This document shows positions 15,747-24,166 of a DNA stretch of 36,293 nt, in pieces. The notes beneath the pieces are model-generated. The model had not been told where the DNA came from and made no database searches. It was given only the letters and a program-made list of their open reading frames with translations. This stretch comes from a virus. The stretch is from positions 1-36,293 of IMG/VR virus record IMGVR_UViG_3300014491_000108; one strand, written 5' to 3'. Each line of letters begins with the position of its first letter. Position 1 is the stretch's first letter. The translations under genes and the position numbers were made by a program.

Positions 15747-18700
15747 ATGGACGATACAATTAAAGAACACGGGCGCCGCGCCCCTATCGGAAACGACGAT
15801 ATGCACATCGATGTAATTGTCGGGCCGCATCCCGAATCCGAAGTCGTCTATATCGTAGATCAGGTAAACCCCAAAACCGGCGCATTCGATGAACATAAGT
15901 GCGTTATGGGATGCGATTCCGAAGATGAGGCGCGCAAAGTCTATATGGGGAATTATGAGGATGGATGGAAGGGGCTTGGCGATATCAACGCCGTAACCAT
16001 TCCTCAGTTTCGAGTATGGCTCGCGTCCGGGATGACCAAAATACCGTTTGGCGGCAAAGTTCCTACATTCGGATGGTATGGCGTAGACCTAGAAGGCACT
16101 CTCGCAAAGCACATAACCGATATGACGACGATTGGCGCGCCGATACCCCGCATGGTGAAGCGAATCAAAAATCGGATGGCAAATGGCGATCAGTTTAGGA
16201 TCGTTACGGCCCGAGTTGCGCACGATAAAGACGGTTCGCTTACATGGAAGATCCGTGACTGGCTAAAGCGTATTGGCTTAGACATCCCCGTTGTCGCGAC
16301 TAAGGATAAGAACATGATCCAACTTTGGGATGACAAAGCGCGGCAGGTGAAATACAATACCGGGAAGTTTAAGAAGGCTGTTATCATCGTAAAAGCTGTT
16401 CGTCATGAACCAGCTGGCTCTATCGAAACGAATCCCGATACTGGTAAAACCATACATGGAGGACAGTTCGCGCCAGATCGATCAATCGCGACCAAAGAGC
16501 AACTTGATGCGGCTAAATCGCGTGGGGTTTATGTGCCGCCGAATTCTTGGAATGTTTGGGTAAATCCCGATCCGAAAGAAAAAGTTCTCGCGAAATGGTT
16601 TGACAGTAAGGGACGACCACAATCAGCTTATTCGGAATATGCTATTAAAGAGAGAGAATCACACAAAATCGATTCTGTTGCGCACATGGCGGAAGTCATA
16701 GACGATATTGACGATAAAATAAAGCAAGACTTGAAACTTTCTGATGCGACTAAAGACCGCGTCGCTGCGGTTGTCGCCTACATGATTAAAGAGGGATCAC
16801 TTCGAGTTGGAAGTGAAAAATACTCGGAAGAGAATGACACGTATGGCGCTTCATCGCTTCGAAAAGAACACATCAGCGTAGAAGACGGAAGGGTAAAAGT
16901 TAATTTCACGGGAAAACATCATAAGAATTGGCAACGCGAATTCCATAATCCAGATCTTGCCGATGCGGTTGAACATCTGAAAGAACTGCCGGGCGAACGA
17001 GTTTTTCAGTATCATGGACCTAAAGGCGCGCTCATTGCGATGGACGAAACGAAAATACGCGGATACTTAAAGCCTTTTGGCGTCATTCCCAAACAGTTTC
17101 GCACTTATAATGCAACAAAAATGGCAAGAGAGCTTTTGAAAGAAGCGCCAACGCCAAAAACTCAGGCTCAATCCAGGACTATTATATCAAACGTTGTGAA
17201 AAAAGTGAGCGAATATCTAGGTAACACCCCGGAAGTTTGCCGAGGATCGTATATCAATCCCGCTGTTTTGAGCGATTTTGCAGGTTCGGTTGGAAATCTA
17301 TCGAAAAGCATCGACGATGAAGATTTCAAAACCTATATTCGAATGCTTGCTAAAAAGGTAAAGATCGGAAAAGTGAAGGATGAAGATCCTTTTCCGGATG
17401 ATCTCAATAGCCTTTCAAAATCACTTCTCGTTATCGTCAAGCGCCAAACCGAGGATTTCACGTTCGGAGAGTTCGTGGAGATTGGAAAATCGCTAGACTA
17501 CGATCATGTCGAAGCGCGTATGGGCGAAGTCAAAGGATGTAAACACAATTCCGAGTTGAAGTGTATGGTCGAAGGGATTGGCGGATTTAAGCTACCCGCG
17601 ACCGTATGCAAAAAGTGCGGGCGTATCCGCATGGTCAACGCAATCCACCATACGCTTGCATCTTCAAGAATGCCTATTTTTAAGGCTTTAGCCGAGGGAT
17701 GCTACAAAGATCCAAAATCCTGTGGACTGCGTTGGATTACGGCGCATCCTAACGGAGGCGATACGGAAGGCATTCCTCTGCTCGTTCACGACAATGGCGA
17801 AGAGTATACGGTTGTCGGCGGCGCTGGCGGCAAGATGAATCAACAGGTATTCAAAAAACCAAAAGGCCAATCTTCGCCTAAGTCCGCAATACGAAAAGAG
17901 CGGCGCATAGAAAAGAAAAAGCGCATGGTTGAAGAGCTTGGCGAAAAGGGCGCTCAAATGAAGGAGAATGCCAAAGCTCTCAAAGAAGAGGCGCGAAAAC
18001 AAACCGAAGACCTCACTCAACGTGTCATCTCCATGCTTGACGATGCGTACGCGGGTGGAAACGCGCTTGATTCGGTTCGCGAAGCTGCGGTTACTCGCGC
18101 TCAAAAGGAACATCCCGACGCAACTCCTGCCGAGAAAAAGGAGTTTGCAGAGGATGCATCCGGGCGCGCCGAATCGGAAGCTAAGAATGTCGCAAGACAA
18201 CTTATCGACAAAGCGCTCAACAAAGCAGCTATGCGGGCGCTAGGAGACGATGACGGATCTACCGTCGAATTCAAAGCAAAGATATCGGGTAAAGTGCTCG
18301 TCAAGAAACTCACACCCGATCAGATCGATTCGCTTGTCACTTCATCGGCTAATATCTCTCAGCTCAAGGCTAAGGCCCGCGCTATCGAACGCGCTCTCAG
18401 CACCGGCGACCAAGAGGCGGTAAAGGGCATCGAATCCGATGTACGACCGCTATCGGTTGAAGAGGCTAAGAAGCAAAATCTCGACAAGTATATCAATGGT
18501 CTTGACGTAGACAACCAAACGAACCTTGTTCTCTCGACCAATGCCGCGCCGACAGTCACTCGAAACCGCAATCAGGCTAATGGCGCGATGGATGGACTTA
18601 ACTCGTTTACCTCGAATATCACGGGGAACGCTATCCTATCGCCTATCGCGGTCAAAACGCTTGGTGTAGAGGATGCGGCGCGAGTTGCGGCAGAATATCT

Positions 18701-20714
18701 GAAACATCATGGCGATGCGTCAGGGCTTGCAGAAGGTCTGCGCGACCGGATTGCTAAACAGTCCGTATCGTCTGTTGCCGCTGCGATCGATAGAGTACGC
18801 GAGATGGACGGAATTGTACAGAATGCGAAAGACGCGGCGGCGGTCGGCGATGGCGCGGTTACGACGGCGCAAGCATCAATCCTCGCTGCGAACATGGCGT
18901 CAAATAAATACCGGTTCCTGAATGTCGCTCGCGGTCAGCTCCGGGCGGCGGCGGCGCTTGCGCATCACCTCGAACATCCATCGACGCGACCGCTTCAAAT
19001 AAAAGGCGGATCTAACCAGACCGCAACTCACGCGCTTGCCCGCTCTCTCGGACTTGCGGAAGGCGATTACAGCGTTGAGAAGGCGGCATCGGGCGAAGGC
19101 GGCGGATATCGTATCGACATAGCGCCTGACAAGATAACGAAACTCGTTACCGAACACAAAGCGGAAGAAAGCGACCGAAACGCCAAAATGGATGATTTGC
19201 GCCAAGAAGTTGACGAACACCCTGGTGATTGGCATCCCGAAGGACTCAACTCAAATATCAGGTTGCAATCGCATCAGGAACTTGCGGCGCGGGCTATCGT
19301 AGAAAATAAGCATGTGGTTATCTCATACGGCGCAGGCAGCGGCAAAACGTCAGTGGCGTACGCGGCGGCGGCGGACCTTATTTCATCAGGTAAGATCGAC
19401 AAGGCGCTCATATCAATGCCCGCAAAACCAAAGGCGCAACAAGGCGGTCCGACAGGTGAGGCATCAAAGTTCCTTTCTCCGGAGATGGCGGGGCAAGTTG
19501 TCATTCCCGAAGGTTCCGGATTCAAAAAGGCGCTTGCTCAAATCAAGAGCGGTGAGAAAAAGATCATGGTCATTTCTCCCGATGCTTTACGCAATCATCA
19601 TCAGGAATTGATGGACGCTGGTTTTGGCGGCGAGAAATCTATGTTCATAGCCGATGAGGCACATCGGTTCGCAATCGGCGAAACGGAAGGATCGGGAAGC
19701 GGCATGGCAAAAGCGGCCGCGGACTTCGCAAAATCGGAATATGCTAGCTACATGAGCGGCACATTGATCGAAAATAACAGTTCTGAATTGTGGTCAAGTT
19801 TAAATTCCCTCTTCCCCGGACAGTACGGGTCACAGAAGCAATTTTCCGAGGAGTGGAAACGCCTTGCGCAGGGGTCCGATAACATGTTCTCACCAGAAGC
19901 CATGAACGCACTTCGATCGCGTCTTAGCGGTTCGATGGTCTCATACTTCAAGGATGTTAAAGGCGCATCAGGAGAGCCGCTTACACTCGATAGGAATACA
20001 ATCACCGTAAAGACAGCTCCTCAGCAGCGAACCGCGATTGCGCGTATCAACGCGGCGTACAGAAAAGAGAAGGCGGCGGAAGATCCATCAATCTCAAAAG
20101 CGGCAGGACTGAGACGAGACGCGAGGATCAAACGAGTTCTCACCGCCGGAGTCAAAGGCGAAAACGGAGAACTTATCAATCCAAAACTCGAAGCTGTTCA
20201 AAAGATCTTCGCCGACGAAAAGAATCGTGATCCTCAAAACAGAGTCGGTATCTACTCGTTCGAACTCAACCCGTTGCGAAATGCCGGTAAATCGCTCAAA
20301 GGCGCCAAACTTAAGACGATCACCGGCGCCGACGACGATAAGGCAACGAAGAACTCTATCGATTCGGTGAACGATCGGAAGAACGACACAGACGGCGTAT
20401 TGCTCTCAAATGCGGCGAACTATGGCGTTAACTTGCAGGGCATAGATCATTTGATAAAAATGCACCCTCTCGATACCCCGAGCATGGAAGAGCAACTCGA
20501 CCACCGTCATTTTAGGCAGGGGCAGACACGCAACGTACGCGCAACGACGATTATGACAGATCACCCTGTGGAGCAGATGAGGCAGTTTCGAAATACTCGA
20601 ATCAAGCTCCCGGAAGTAGCCCTCCTATCGAAACTATCAGACGATACGGGTAAATCGGATGTTCTCGCGAAACATTTAAGCACGATTGAGGAGGCAGCTG
20701 GTGAACGACTTTAA
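15747..20714 (+). CDS. Giant polyvalent protein: InPase half, HAD, topoisomerase IB, SNF2-type helicase
   Basis: The protein is about 1655 residues from ATG 15747; TTG 15720 is an alternative start. Residues 19-105 are the second InPase half (HIDVIVGPHPESEVVYIVDQ, NYEDGWKGLG). Residues 108-210 are HAD-like: D114-LEGT, then RIVTARV and LWDDKARQV. A linker VKAVRHEPAGSI leads into topoisomerase IB (about 230-540), with Arg372 (SLRKEH), Lys390 (FTGKHHK), Arg452 (FRTYNA), Asn493 and the tyrosine nucleophile Tyr502 (LGNTPEVCRGSY). Two Cys-rich patches and a long charged coiled region follow. The C-terminus is a SNF2-type ATPase: GAGSGKT 1195-1201, DEAH 1303-1306, SGTLIENN, and HFRQGQTR near 1590. 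It is likely packaged and injected, then acts on incoming DNA. Confidence 0.85.
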   Translation: MDDTIKEHGRRAPIGNDDMHIDVIVGPHPESEVVYIVDQVNPKTGAFDEHKCVMGCDSEDEARKVYMGNYEDGWKGLGDINAVTIPQFRVWLASGMTKIPFGGKVPTFGWYGVDLEGTLAKHITDMTTIGAPIPRMVKRIKNRMANGDQFRIVTARVAHDKDGSLTWKIRDWLKRIGLDIPVVATKDKNMIQLWDDKARQVKYNTGKFKKAVIIVKAVRHEPAGSIETNPDTGKTIHGGQFAPDRSIATKEQLDAAKSRGVYVPPNSWNVWVNPDPKEKVLAKWFDSKGRPQSAYSEYAIKERESHKIDSVAHMAEVIDDIDDKIKQDLKLSDATKDRVAAVVAYMIKEGSLRVGSEKYSEENDTYGASSLRKEHISVEDGRVKVNFTGKHHKNWQREFHNPDLADAVEHLKELPGERVFQYHGPKGALIAMDETKIRGYLKPFGVIPKQFRTYNATKMARELLKEAPTPKTQAQSRTIISNVVKKVSEYLGNTPEVCRGSYINPAVLSDFAGSVGNLSKSIDDEDFKTYIRMLAKKVKIGKVKDEDPFPDDLNSLSKSLLVIVKRQTEDFTFGEFVEIGKSLDYDHVEARMGEVKGCKHNSELKCMVEGIGGFKLPATVCKKCGRIRMVNAIHHTLASSRMPIFKALAEGCYKDPKSCGLRWITAHPNGGDTEGIPLLVHDNGEEYTVVGGAGGKMNQQVFKKPKGQSSPKSAIRKERRIEKKKRMVEELGEKGAQMKENAKALKEEARKQTEDLTQRVISMLDDAYAGGNALDSVREAAVTRAQKEHPDATPAEKKEFAEDASGRAESEAKNVARQLIDKALNKAAMRALGDDDGSTVEFKAKISGKVLVKKLTPDQIDSLVTSSANISQLKAKARAIERALSTGDQEAVKGIESDVRPLSVEEAKKQNLDKYINGLDVDNQTNLVLSTNAAPTVTRNRNQANGAMDGLNSFTSNITGNAILSPIAVKTLGVEDAARVAAEYLKHHGDASGLAEGLRDRIAKQSVSSVAAAIDRVREMDGIVQNAKDAAAVGDGAVTTAQASILAANMASNKYRFLNVARGQLRAAAALAHHLEHPSTRPLQIKGGSNQTATHALARSLGLAEGDYSVEKAASGEGGGYRIDIAPDKITKLVTEHKAEESDRNAKMDDLRQEVDEHPGDWHPEGLNSNIRLQSHQELAARAIVENKHVVISYGAGSGKTSVAYAAAADLISSGKIDKALISMPAKPKAQQGGPTGEASKFLSPEMAGQVVIPEGSGFKKALAQIKSGEKKIMVISPDALRNHHQELMDAGFGGEKSMFIADEAHRFAIGETEGSGSGMAKAAADFAKSEYASYMSGTLIENNSSELWSSLNSLFPGQYGSQKQFSEEWKRLAQGSDNMFSPEAMNALRSRLSGSMVSYFKDVKGASGEPLTLDRNTITVKTAPQQRTAIARINAAYRKEKAAEDPSISKAAGLRRDARIKRVLTAGVKGENGELINPKLEAVQKIFADEKNRDPQNRVGIYSFELNPLRNAGKSLKGAKLKTITGADDDKATKNSIDSVNDRKNDTDGVLLSNAANYGVNLQGIDHLIKMHPLDTPSMEEQLDHRHFRQGQTRNVRATTIMTDHPVEQMRQFRNTRIKLPEVALLSKLSDDTGKSDVLAKHLSTIEEAAGERL

Positions 20715-21246
20715 TTCTCCTAATCCAGAAGGACGATTTAAGCATAGGCGCTATATGTGCGCATCCGAACAGCCTAAGATCGAAGGCTATTCGTGCATTG
20801 CGTCGGTTCGCGGCGGTTACGTTTGGCAAAGCGGGAGCATCAACGCCGAAATATTCAAAATACCTCGTAAACTTGTTGTTGTGCAAATGGAAGGCACATT
20901 TTGCGATCATCGGGCCGTACACAACGGTCATAATATCATAGCGGTGATAACCGAAGCAATCGAAGATGCGCCAAACGCGGTATTGCCGGACAATGAATAT
21001 CTTGCGCTTGTCGATTCGATTATAGCCTATCTCGATAACGACTTCGATGCTGTTATCCATTGCGGTATGGGAATATCTAGATCAAGCTACGTGACATTGG
21101 GGGTTCTTATGAGAGGGACTAAACTGAGTTTCGATGAAGCGCTTCGAATATTAAAAGAGGGGCGCCCGGTGGCGAACCCCAATGCCGGTTTTGCCGCGCA
21201 CGTAAAGCGATTGGAGAGTGTCTTAATTGGCAATCAAAAACTTTGA
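20701..21246 (+). CDS. Dual-specificity / tyrosine phosphatase-like protein
   Basis: From GTG 20701 (GAGGAGG 6 bases upstream) the product has 181 residues. It contains VIHCGMGISRSSYV, a complete HCX5R phosphatase loop with nucleophile Cys121 and Arg127. This is followed by the usual helix and LSFDEALRILKEGRP...PN, as in dual-specificity phosphatases. The general-acid Asp probably lies in the preceding loop (AVLPDNEYLALVD), but I cannot fix it. It overlaps the giant gene by 14 bases. A phosphatase next to co-injected proteins suggests an action on host or virion phosphoproteins, which is inferred. Confidence 0.85.
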   Translation: MNDFNSPNPEGRFKHRRYMCASEQPKIEGYSCIASVRGGYVWQSGSINAEIFKIPRKLVVVQMEGTFCDHRAVHNGHNIIAVITEAIEDAPNAVLPDNEYLALVDSIIAYLDNDFDAVIHCGMGISRSSYVTLGVLMRGTKLSFDEALRILKEGRPVANPNAGFAAHVKRLESVLIGNQKL

Positions 21247-21586
21247 TTATGACGGCGCCGACAAGCGCCTTGCGCAAGAAATGGGCAGGGCGGCCTCTCA
21301 GTACGATCAGGCCCGAGCCGATCTTGCGGCGCATCACGGAAAAATGAGCGAAGAAGAAACTCAACTTGTTGCTAAGCTATCACGCATTGAGCCATATGTC
21401 GATAAAGCGATTAGGCGCGAGGGGAAACTCAATCGGGGGAGCGCTCGCGCCATGCTCGACTACATGCGTACTCACGCACGATTGCAACGTGTGCGACAGG
21501 CAAAGCGCATGGCGTATGGCGCGACGGATAAACCTGGCGCTCAACCAATGGGCGGCGCAATAGGCGACAAGTCCAGTGAACTTTAA
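21227..21586 (+). CDS. Hypothetical helical protein
   Basis: A 119-residue, strongly helical and charged protein from TTG 21227, with GGAGAG upstream inside the phosphatase gene. It reads MAIKNFDYDGADKRLAQEMG, with further Ala/Arg-rich helices. No motif. The 20-base overlap indicates coupling to the phosphatase gene. Confidence 0.6.
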   Translation: MAIKNFDYDGADKRLAQEMGRAASQYDQARADLAAHHGKMSEEETQLVAKLSRIEPYVDKAIRREGKLNRGSARAMLDYMRTHARLQRVRQAKRMAYGATDKPGAQPMGGAIGDKSSEL

Positions 21587-21607
21587 GCGACGCGCCGGTA
21601 TAATAGA
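21576..21607 (+). promoter_or_regulatory. Putative promoter, GTGAA-N18-CGGTATAATAGA
   Basis: TATAAT at 21599-21604 lies in CCGGTATAATAGAT, with GTGAA 18 bases upstream. It is the third copy of the element seen at 1078 and 4789. The GTG start of the next gene is only 7 bases downstream, so its message would be leaderless unless ATG 21653 is used. Confidence 0.58.
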
Positions 21608-21610
21608 TTT

Positions 21611-22039
21611 GTGTTTGAACCAATATCGATAACAGCACCGGGTCAGGTCAAAATGTGCGCTCATTGCGGGTGTTCATCCGATGATGATATTTGTCCATTT
21701 TGCGGTAAAGAGTGCCATGAGTTGTATAGCGAATTCGCTATGTCCAATATAAAACTACCGCTAAAAACATCGGATCAGGTTAGCTTGTTCACGTACTTGA
21801 TCGGGCACCCTAAACCTTTATACGCGGCATCCTCATTGCGTCTTACGAAAGACCTGTACTATTCGATCATATACGCTATTTGCGTGAAAACGAAAAACAA
21901 TGGCGCGAGTAAATTAAACGGTGTGCCGGTTGAGCTAATCAGTGGCACTCCACGAATCGATTTCACCAAAACCGAATGCGAAGGAAAATATCAAGTTCGG
22001 TTAATCCGACTCCCAAATAATGCGACAATATCAATATGA
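21611..22039 (+). CDS. Zinc-ribbon protein
   Basis: A 142-residue protein from GTG 21611, or 128 residues if ATG 21653 is the start. The first part holds CAHCGCSSDDDICPFCGKEC, a four- to five-Cys zinc ribbon (about 16-35 from GTG). The rest is a mixed fold with no known motif. It overlaps the ATP-grasp-like gene by 4 bases, so the two may work together. Confidence 0.68.
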   Translation: MFEPISITAPGQVKMCAHCGCSSDDDICPFCGKECHELYSEFAMSNIKLPLKTSDQVSLFTYLIGHPKPLYAASSLRLTKDLYYSIIYAICVKTKNNGASKLNGVPVELISGTPRIDFTKTECEGKYQVRLIRLPNNATISI

Positions 22040-22827
22040 GCGGAGAAGATTTTGATGAATTGGTAAAAAACTTCAAAATGCCTACCGATAAAGATCTTGC
22101 AATTGGTCATGCAAACTGGGTTAATGGACACGAACCAAACCAATTTTCTTTTTGGTTCCCGAGGTTATTAGAACTTAACGTGAAAGTTCCTAAAACTGAT
22201 ATTCTTAAATTCGGTAGCGATATTTCTGAATTAGGTTTCGGTGAAGGAGCTGTTATCGATGGTTATGATGACTATGTTCAAAAAGTAAAAGATGCTTGTA
22301 ATCGAATGGGTTATCCTTGCTTTTTGCGCAGTGGATTAACGTCCGCGAAGCACGATTGGAAAGACACCTGCTGCATAGGAAGCGAAGATGATGTAGCTTT
22401 ACATATGCTTCATATCAATGAGTTTTGCGCGATGGTAGACTTGCCAGTTACCGAATATGTCGTGCGAGAAATGCTCCCTACAAAGCCGCAATTCAAAGCC
22501 TTTTGGGGTGAAATGCCGATTGTCCAGGAATTCAGAATATTCGTTAAAAACGGAATATTAGATCATTTTCAACCCTATTGGCCAGAGCATAGCATTGAAA
22601 AGCCAGATAATGAAAACTGGAAACAGCTTCTTGCATATATTAGTCACTTACCATTAGATTTCAAGTTTTTATCAGAGCAGTCTGAAATGGTCGGAAGGCA
22701 TTTTGGCGGATATTGGTCAATTGACTGGTTAAAGGTTAGAGACGATTGGTATCTTACCGATATGGCTACCGGAGAAAGTTCGTATGACACAAGAACAGAA
22801 TATGAGATAAATAAGGGGAAAATATGA
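22036..22827 (+). CDS. ATP-grasp protein, CDC123-like
   Basis: A 263-residue protein. The pattern is PCFLRSGLTSAKHDWKDTC (about 94-112), then EYVVREMLPT and VQEFRIFVKNGILDHFQPYW (about 162-183), then GGYWSIDWLK and WYLTDMATGESSY (about 224-250). CDC123/D123-family ATP-grasp enzymes show the same order: F.R....S.KD, I.RE.i, EFR.FV.n..l....QY, and D.....wyliE. The final acidic metal-binding residues appear as D and E of TDMATGESS. In eukaryotes CDC123 assembles eIF2. Phage and bacterial versions have been linked to RNA repair or conflict by genome context. The substrate is unknown. Confidence 0.65.
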   Translation: MSGEDFDELVKNFKMPTDKDLAIGHANWVNGHEPNQFSFWFPRLLELNVKVPKTDILKFGSDISELGFGEGAVIDGYDDYVQKVKDACNRMGYPCFLRSGLTSAKHDWKDTCCIGSEDDVALHMLHINEFCAMVDLPVTEYVVREMLPTKPQFKAFWGEMPIVQEFRIFVKNGILDHFQPYWPEHSIEKPDNENWKQLLAYISHLPLDFKFLSEQSEMVGRHFGGYWSIDWLKVRDDWYLTDMATGESSYDTRTEYEINKGKI

Positions 22828-23063
22828 GTCCAAAAGAAATAGCAGAAGGAAAAAAAGTACAAGATAACGTGAAATATCTTCACGAAAATCTTATTATAAA
22901 AGTGACAGTCGAAGAAAACGGGAATGCGCACGTAGAAGCGACATTACCCGATCCGGATATCGTTCATTCGGTTCTTCTCACGGCGCTTCAATCGGTTTAT
23001 CTCAGTTCCCGGGGTGCGCTATCACTTCCATTCGCCAATTCAAGCGATGATCCAAAACTCTAA
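22824..23063 (+). CDS. Small hypothetical protein
   Basis: A 79-residue protein that overlaps the ATP-grasp stop by 4 bases (ATGA). It has a charged N-terminal helix and a beta segment (NLIIKVTVEENGNAHVEATL). No family. Its end overlaps the next gene's likely start. Confidence 0.6.
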   Translation: MSPKEIAEGKKVQDNVKYLHENLIIKVTVEENGNAHVEATLPDPDIVHSVLLTALQSVYLSSRGALSLPFANSSDDPKL

Positions 23064-23271
23064 GATCATAATTAAACGCGCCCGCAACGATGTAGCTATT
23101 CGCTGCAAACACTGCGGGAAACCGGTTGCTACGATTCAGGGGAAGCAAATATGCTATCGCGGCAACCGGCCGGCGGTGAAGTTCTCTGAAACCGGAGAAC
23201 CTATTTTTATGAACGATTGCCCTGATTGCTATACACCTTATCAGGACAATATCAGCGAAAGAAAAATTTAA
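23047..23271 (+). CDS. Com-like zinc-finger protein
   Basis: I use ATG 23047 rather than GTG 23014, which lies deeper in the previous gene. The 74 residues contain IRCKHCGKPVATIQGKQI and later NDCPDCYTPY, giving CxxC...CxxC. This resembles Mu Com-type zinc-finger proteins, which act on translation, but the match is only to the finger. The stop overlaps the next ATG (TAATG). Confidence 0.6.
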   Translation: MIQNSKIIIKRARNDVAIRCKHCGKPVATIQGKQICYRGNRPAVKFSETGEPIFMNDCPDCYTPYQDNISERKI

Positions 23272-23513
23272 TGTTTACAAAACTGTTTGCATTGATTTCA
23301 GTGATTGGATTTTTATCGTATGGTCTGTATGTTTTAACTCCAACGATTTCTGAAAAAACATGGCAATTTAGCGATATATCATATTTTTTCGGGTCGTTCA
23401 ATTTTTCGGGAACATCAACGGTCATTTTTTTGACATTGTTTCTCGCATGTGTGTTGATCGACGTTTCGCTTTTCGTTGTGCGAAAGATACAGAAGAAGGC
23501 GCCGAATGCCTAA
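23271..23513 (+). CDS. Holin-like two-helix membrane protein
   Basis: An 80-residue protein with two hydrophobic helices: KLFALISVIGFLSYGLYVL (4-22) and TVIFLTLFLACVLIDVSLFV (about 49-68). It ends in a basic tail (RKIQKKAPNA). Size, topology and position directly before an endolysin support a holin that makes the membrane lesion for lysis. The ATG overlaps the upstream stop and its end overlaps the endolysin start by 8 bases. No sequence family is recognised. Confidence 0.65.
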   Translation: MFTKLFALISVIGFLSYGLYVLTPTISEKTWQFSDISYFFGSFNFSGTSTVIFLTLFLACVLIDVSLFVVRKIQKKAPNA

Positions 23514-24126
23514 TATGATCGACACACCAAAATTTAACACGCTCTCCTACAAAGCATCCGAACTCAAAGCCAAAGGCATTACGTCTGTCGCTGGGTATTT
23601 TTTCAGCGATAGCCAGTATAAAGAACACCCCACTCACGCATCATGTCTTCGATACGCGGCGGATGGTATATCCGTACGGTTTTGCTGCGAAAACGGATAT
23701 CCTAATCTCGATGGATACAATAGCGGCTATTTCACAACTTCAAAGGGAAACAACAATGCGATTATGTCTATTAATGACGCGAAAATCGTTTTGCTCCCTA
23801 AAGGCGAACCGATCTTTACAACGATAGATTTTGATGCGAACGAAACGCATTGGCCCGAGATACAGAAATACCTGGCTGCGTTTCAACAAACTATCAAAGG
23901 CGCAGGCTATTTGATGGGAGTGTACGGAAACGGGGTTGTCCTTCGGTTGGCTCTCGCTGCGGGGCTAACGTCTCATACATGGCTCGCGGGCAGTACCGGA
24001 TGGGGAGAGTACGCACCATTCAAAGCAAAGGCGACGATCGTTCAAACTGAAATGAATGCTATGCTCTTAGGTTCGCCTGTTGATTACAGCGTATCGAAAG
24101 ACGCCGGAGGATGGATATCTAAGTGA
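23506..24126 (+). CDS. Endolysin, DUF1906 glycoside-hydrolase-like
   Basis: From ATG 23506 (AGAAGAAGG 6 bases upstream) the 206-residue protein opens with DTPKFNTLSYKASELKAKGI. It then has AGYFFSD, PIFTTIDFDANETHWPEI and AGYLMGVYGNGVVLRLALA, and ends with AKATIVQTE and VDYSVSKDAGGW. This strand order (colourful G-YF, then FTTIDFDA, then GVYG, then a last D.n.) is that of the DUF1906 / Rv2525c-like TIM-barrel hydrolase found in phage lysins. There is no signal peptide, so it needs the holin. The likely target is peptidoglycan. Confidence 0.8.
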   Translation: MPNMIDTPKFNTLSYKASELKAKGITSVAGYFFSDSQYKEHPTHASCLRYAADGISVRFCCENGYPNLDGYNSGYFTTSKGNNNAIMSINDAKIVLLPKGEPIFTTIDFDANETHWPEIQKYLAAFQQTIKGAGYLMGVYGNGVVLRLALAAGLTSHTWLAGSTGWGEYAPFKAKATIVQTEMNAMLLGSPVDYSVSKDAGGWISK

Positions 24127-24150
24127 ACTGAAATTTAAAAAAGGCATAGA

Positions 24151-24166
24151 CATAATATAAGTTAGA
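24151..24166 (+). promoter_or_regulatory. Late-promoter-like element before protease operon
   Basis: CATAATATAAGTTAGA, identical over 16 bases to the copy at 35846. It follows the endolysin stop. The start of transcription expected 7 or so bases after the TATA-like part would fall at the base of the hairpin at 24162. Confidence 0.72.

Noticed and set aside
15483-15782. Group I or II intron in the InPase gene
   Set aside because: The gap is only about 300 bases and almost filled by a coding frame with its own strong ribosome site. No intron core or splice structure is visible. Kept only as a remote alternative.
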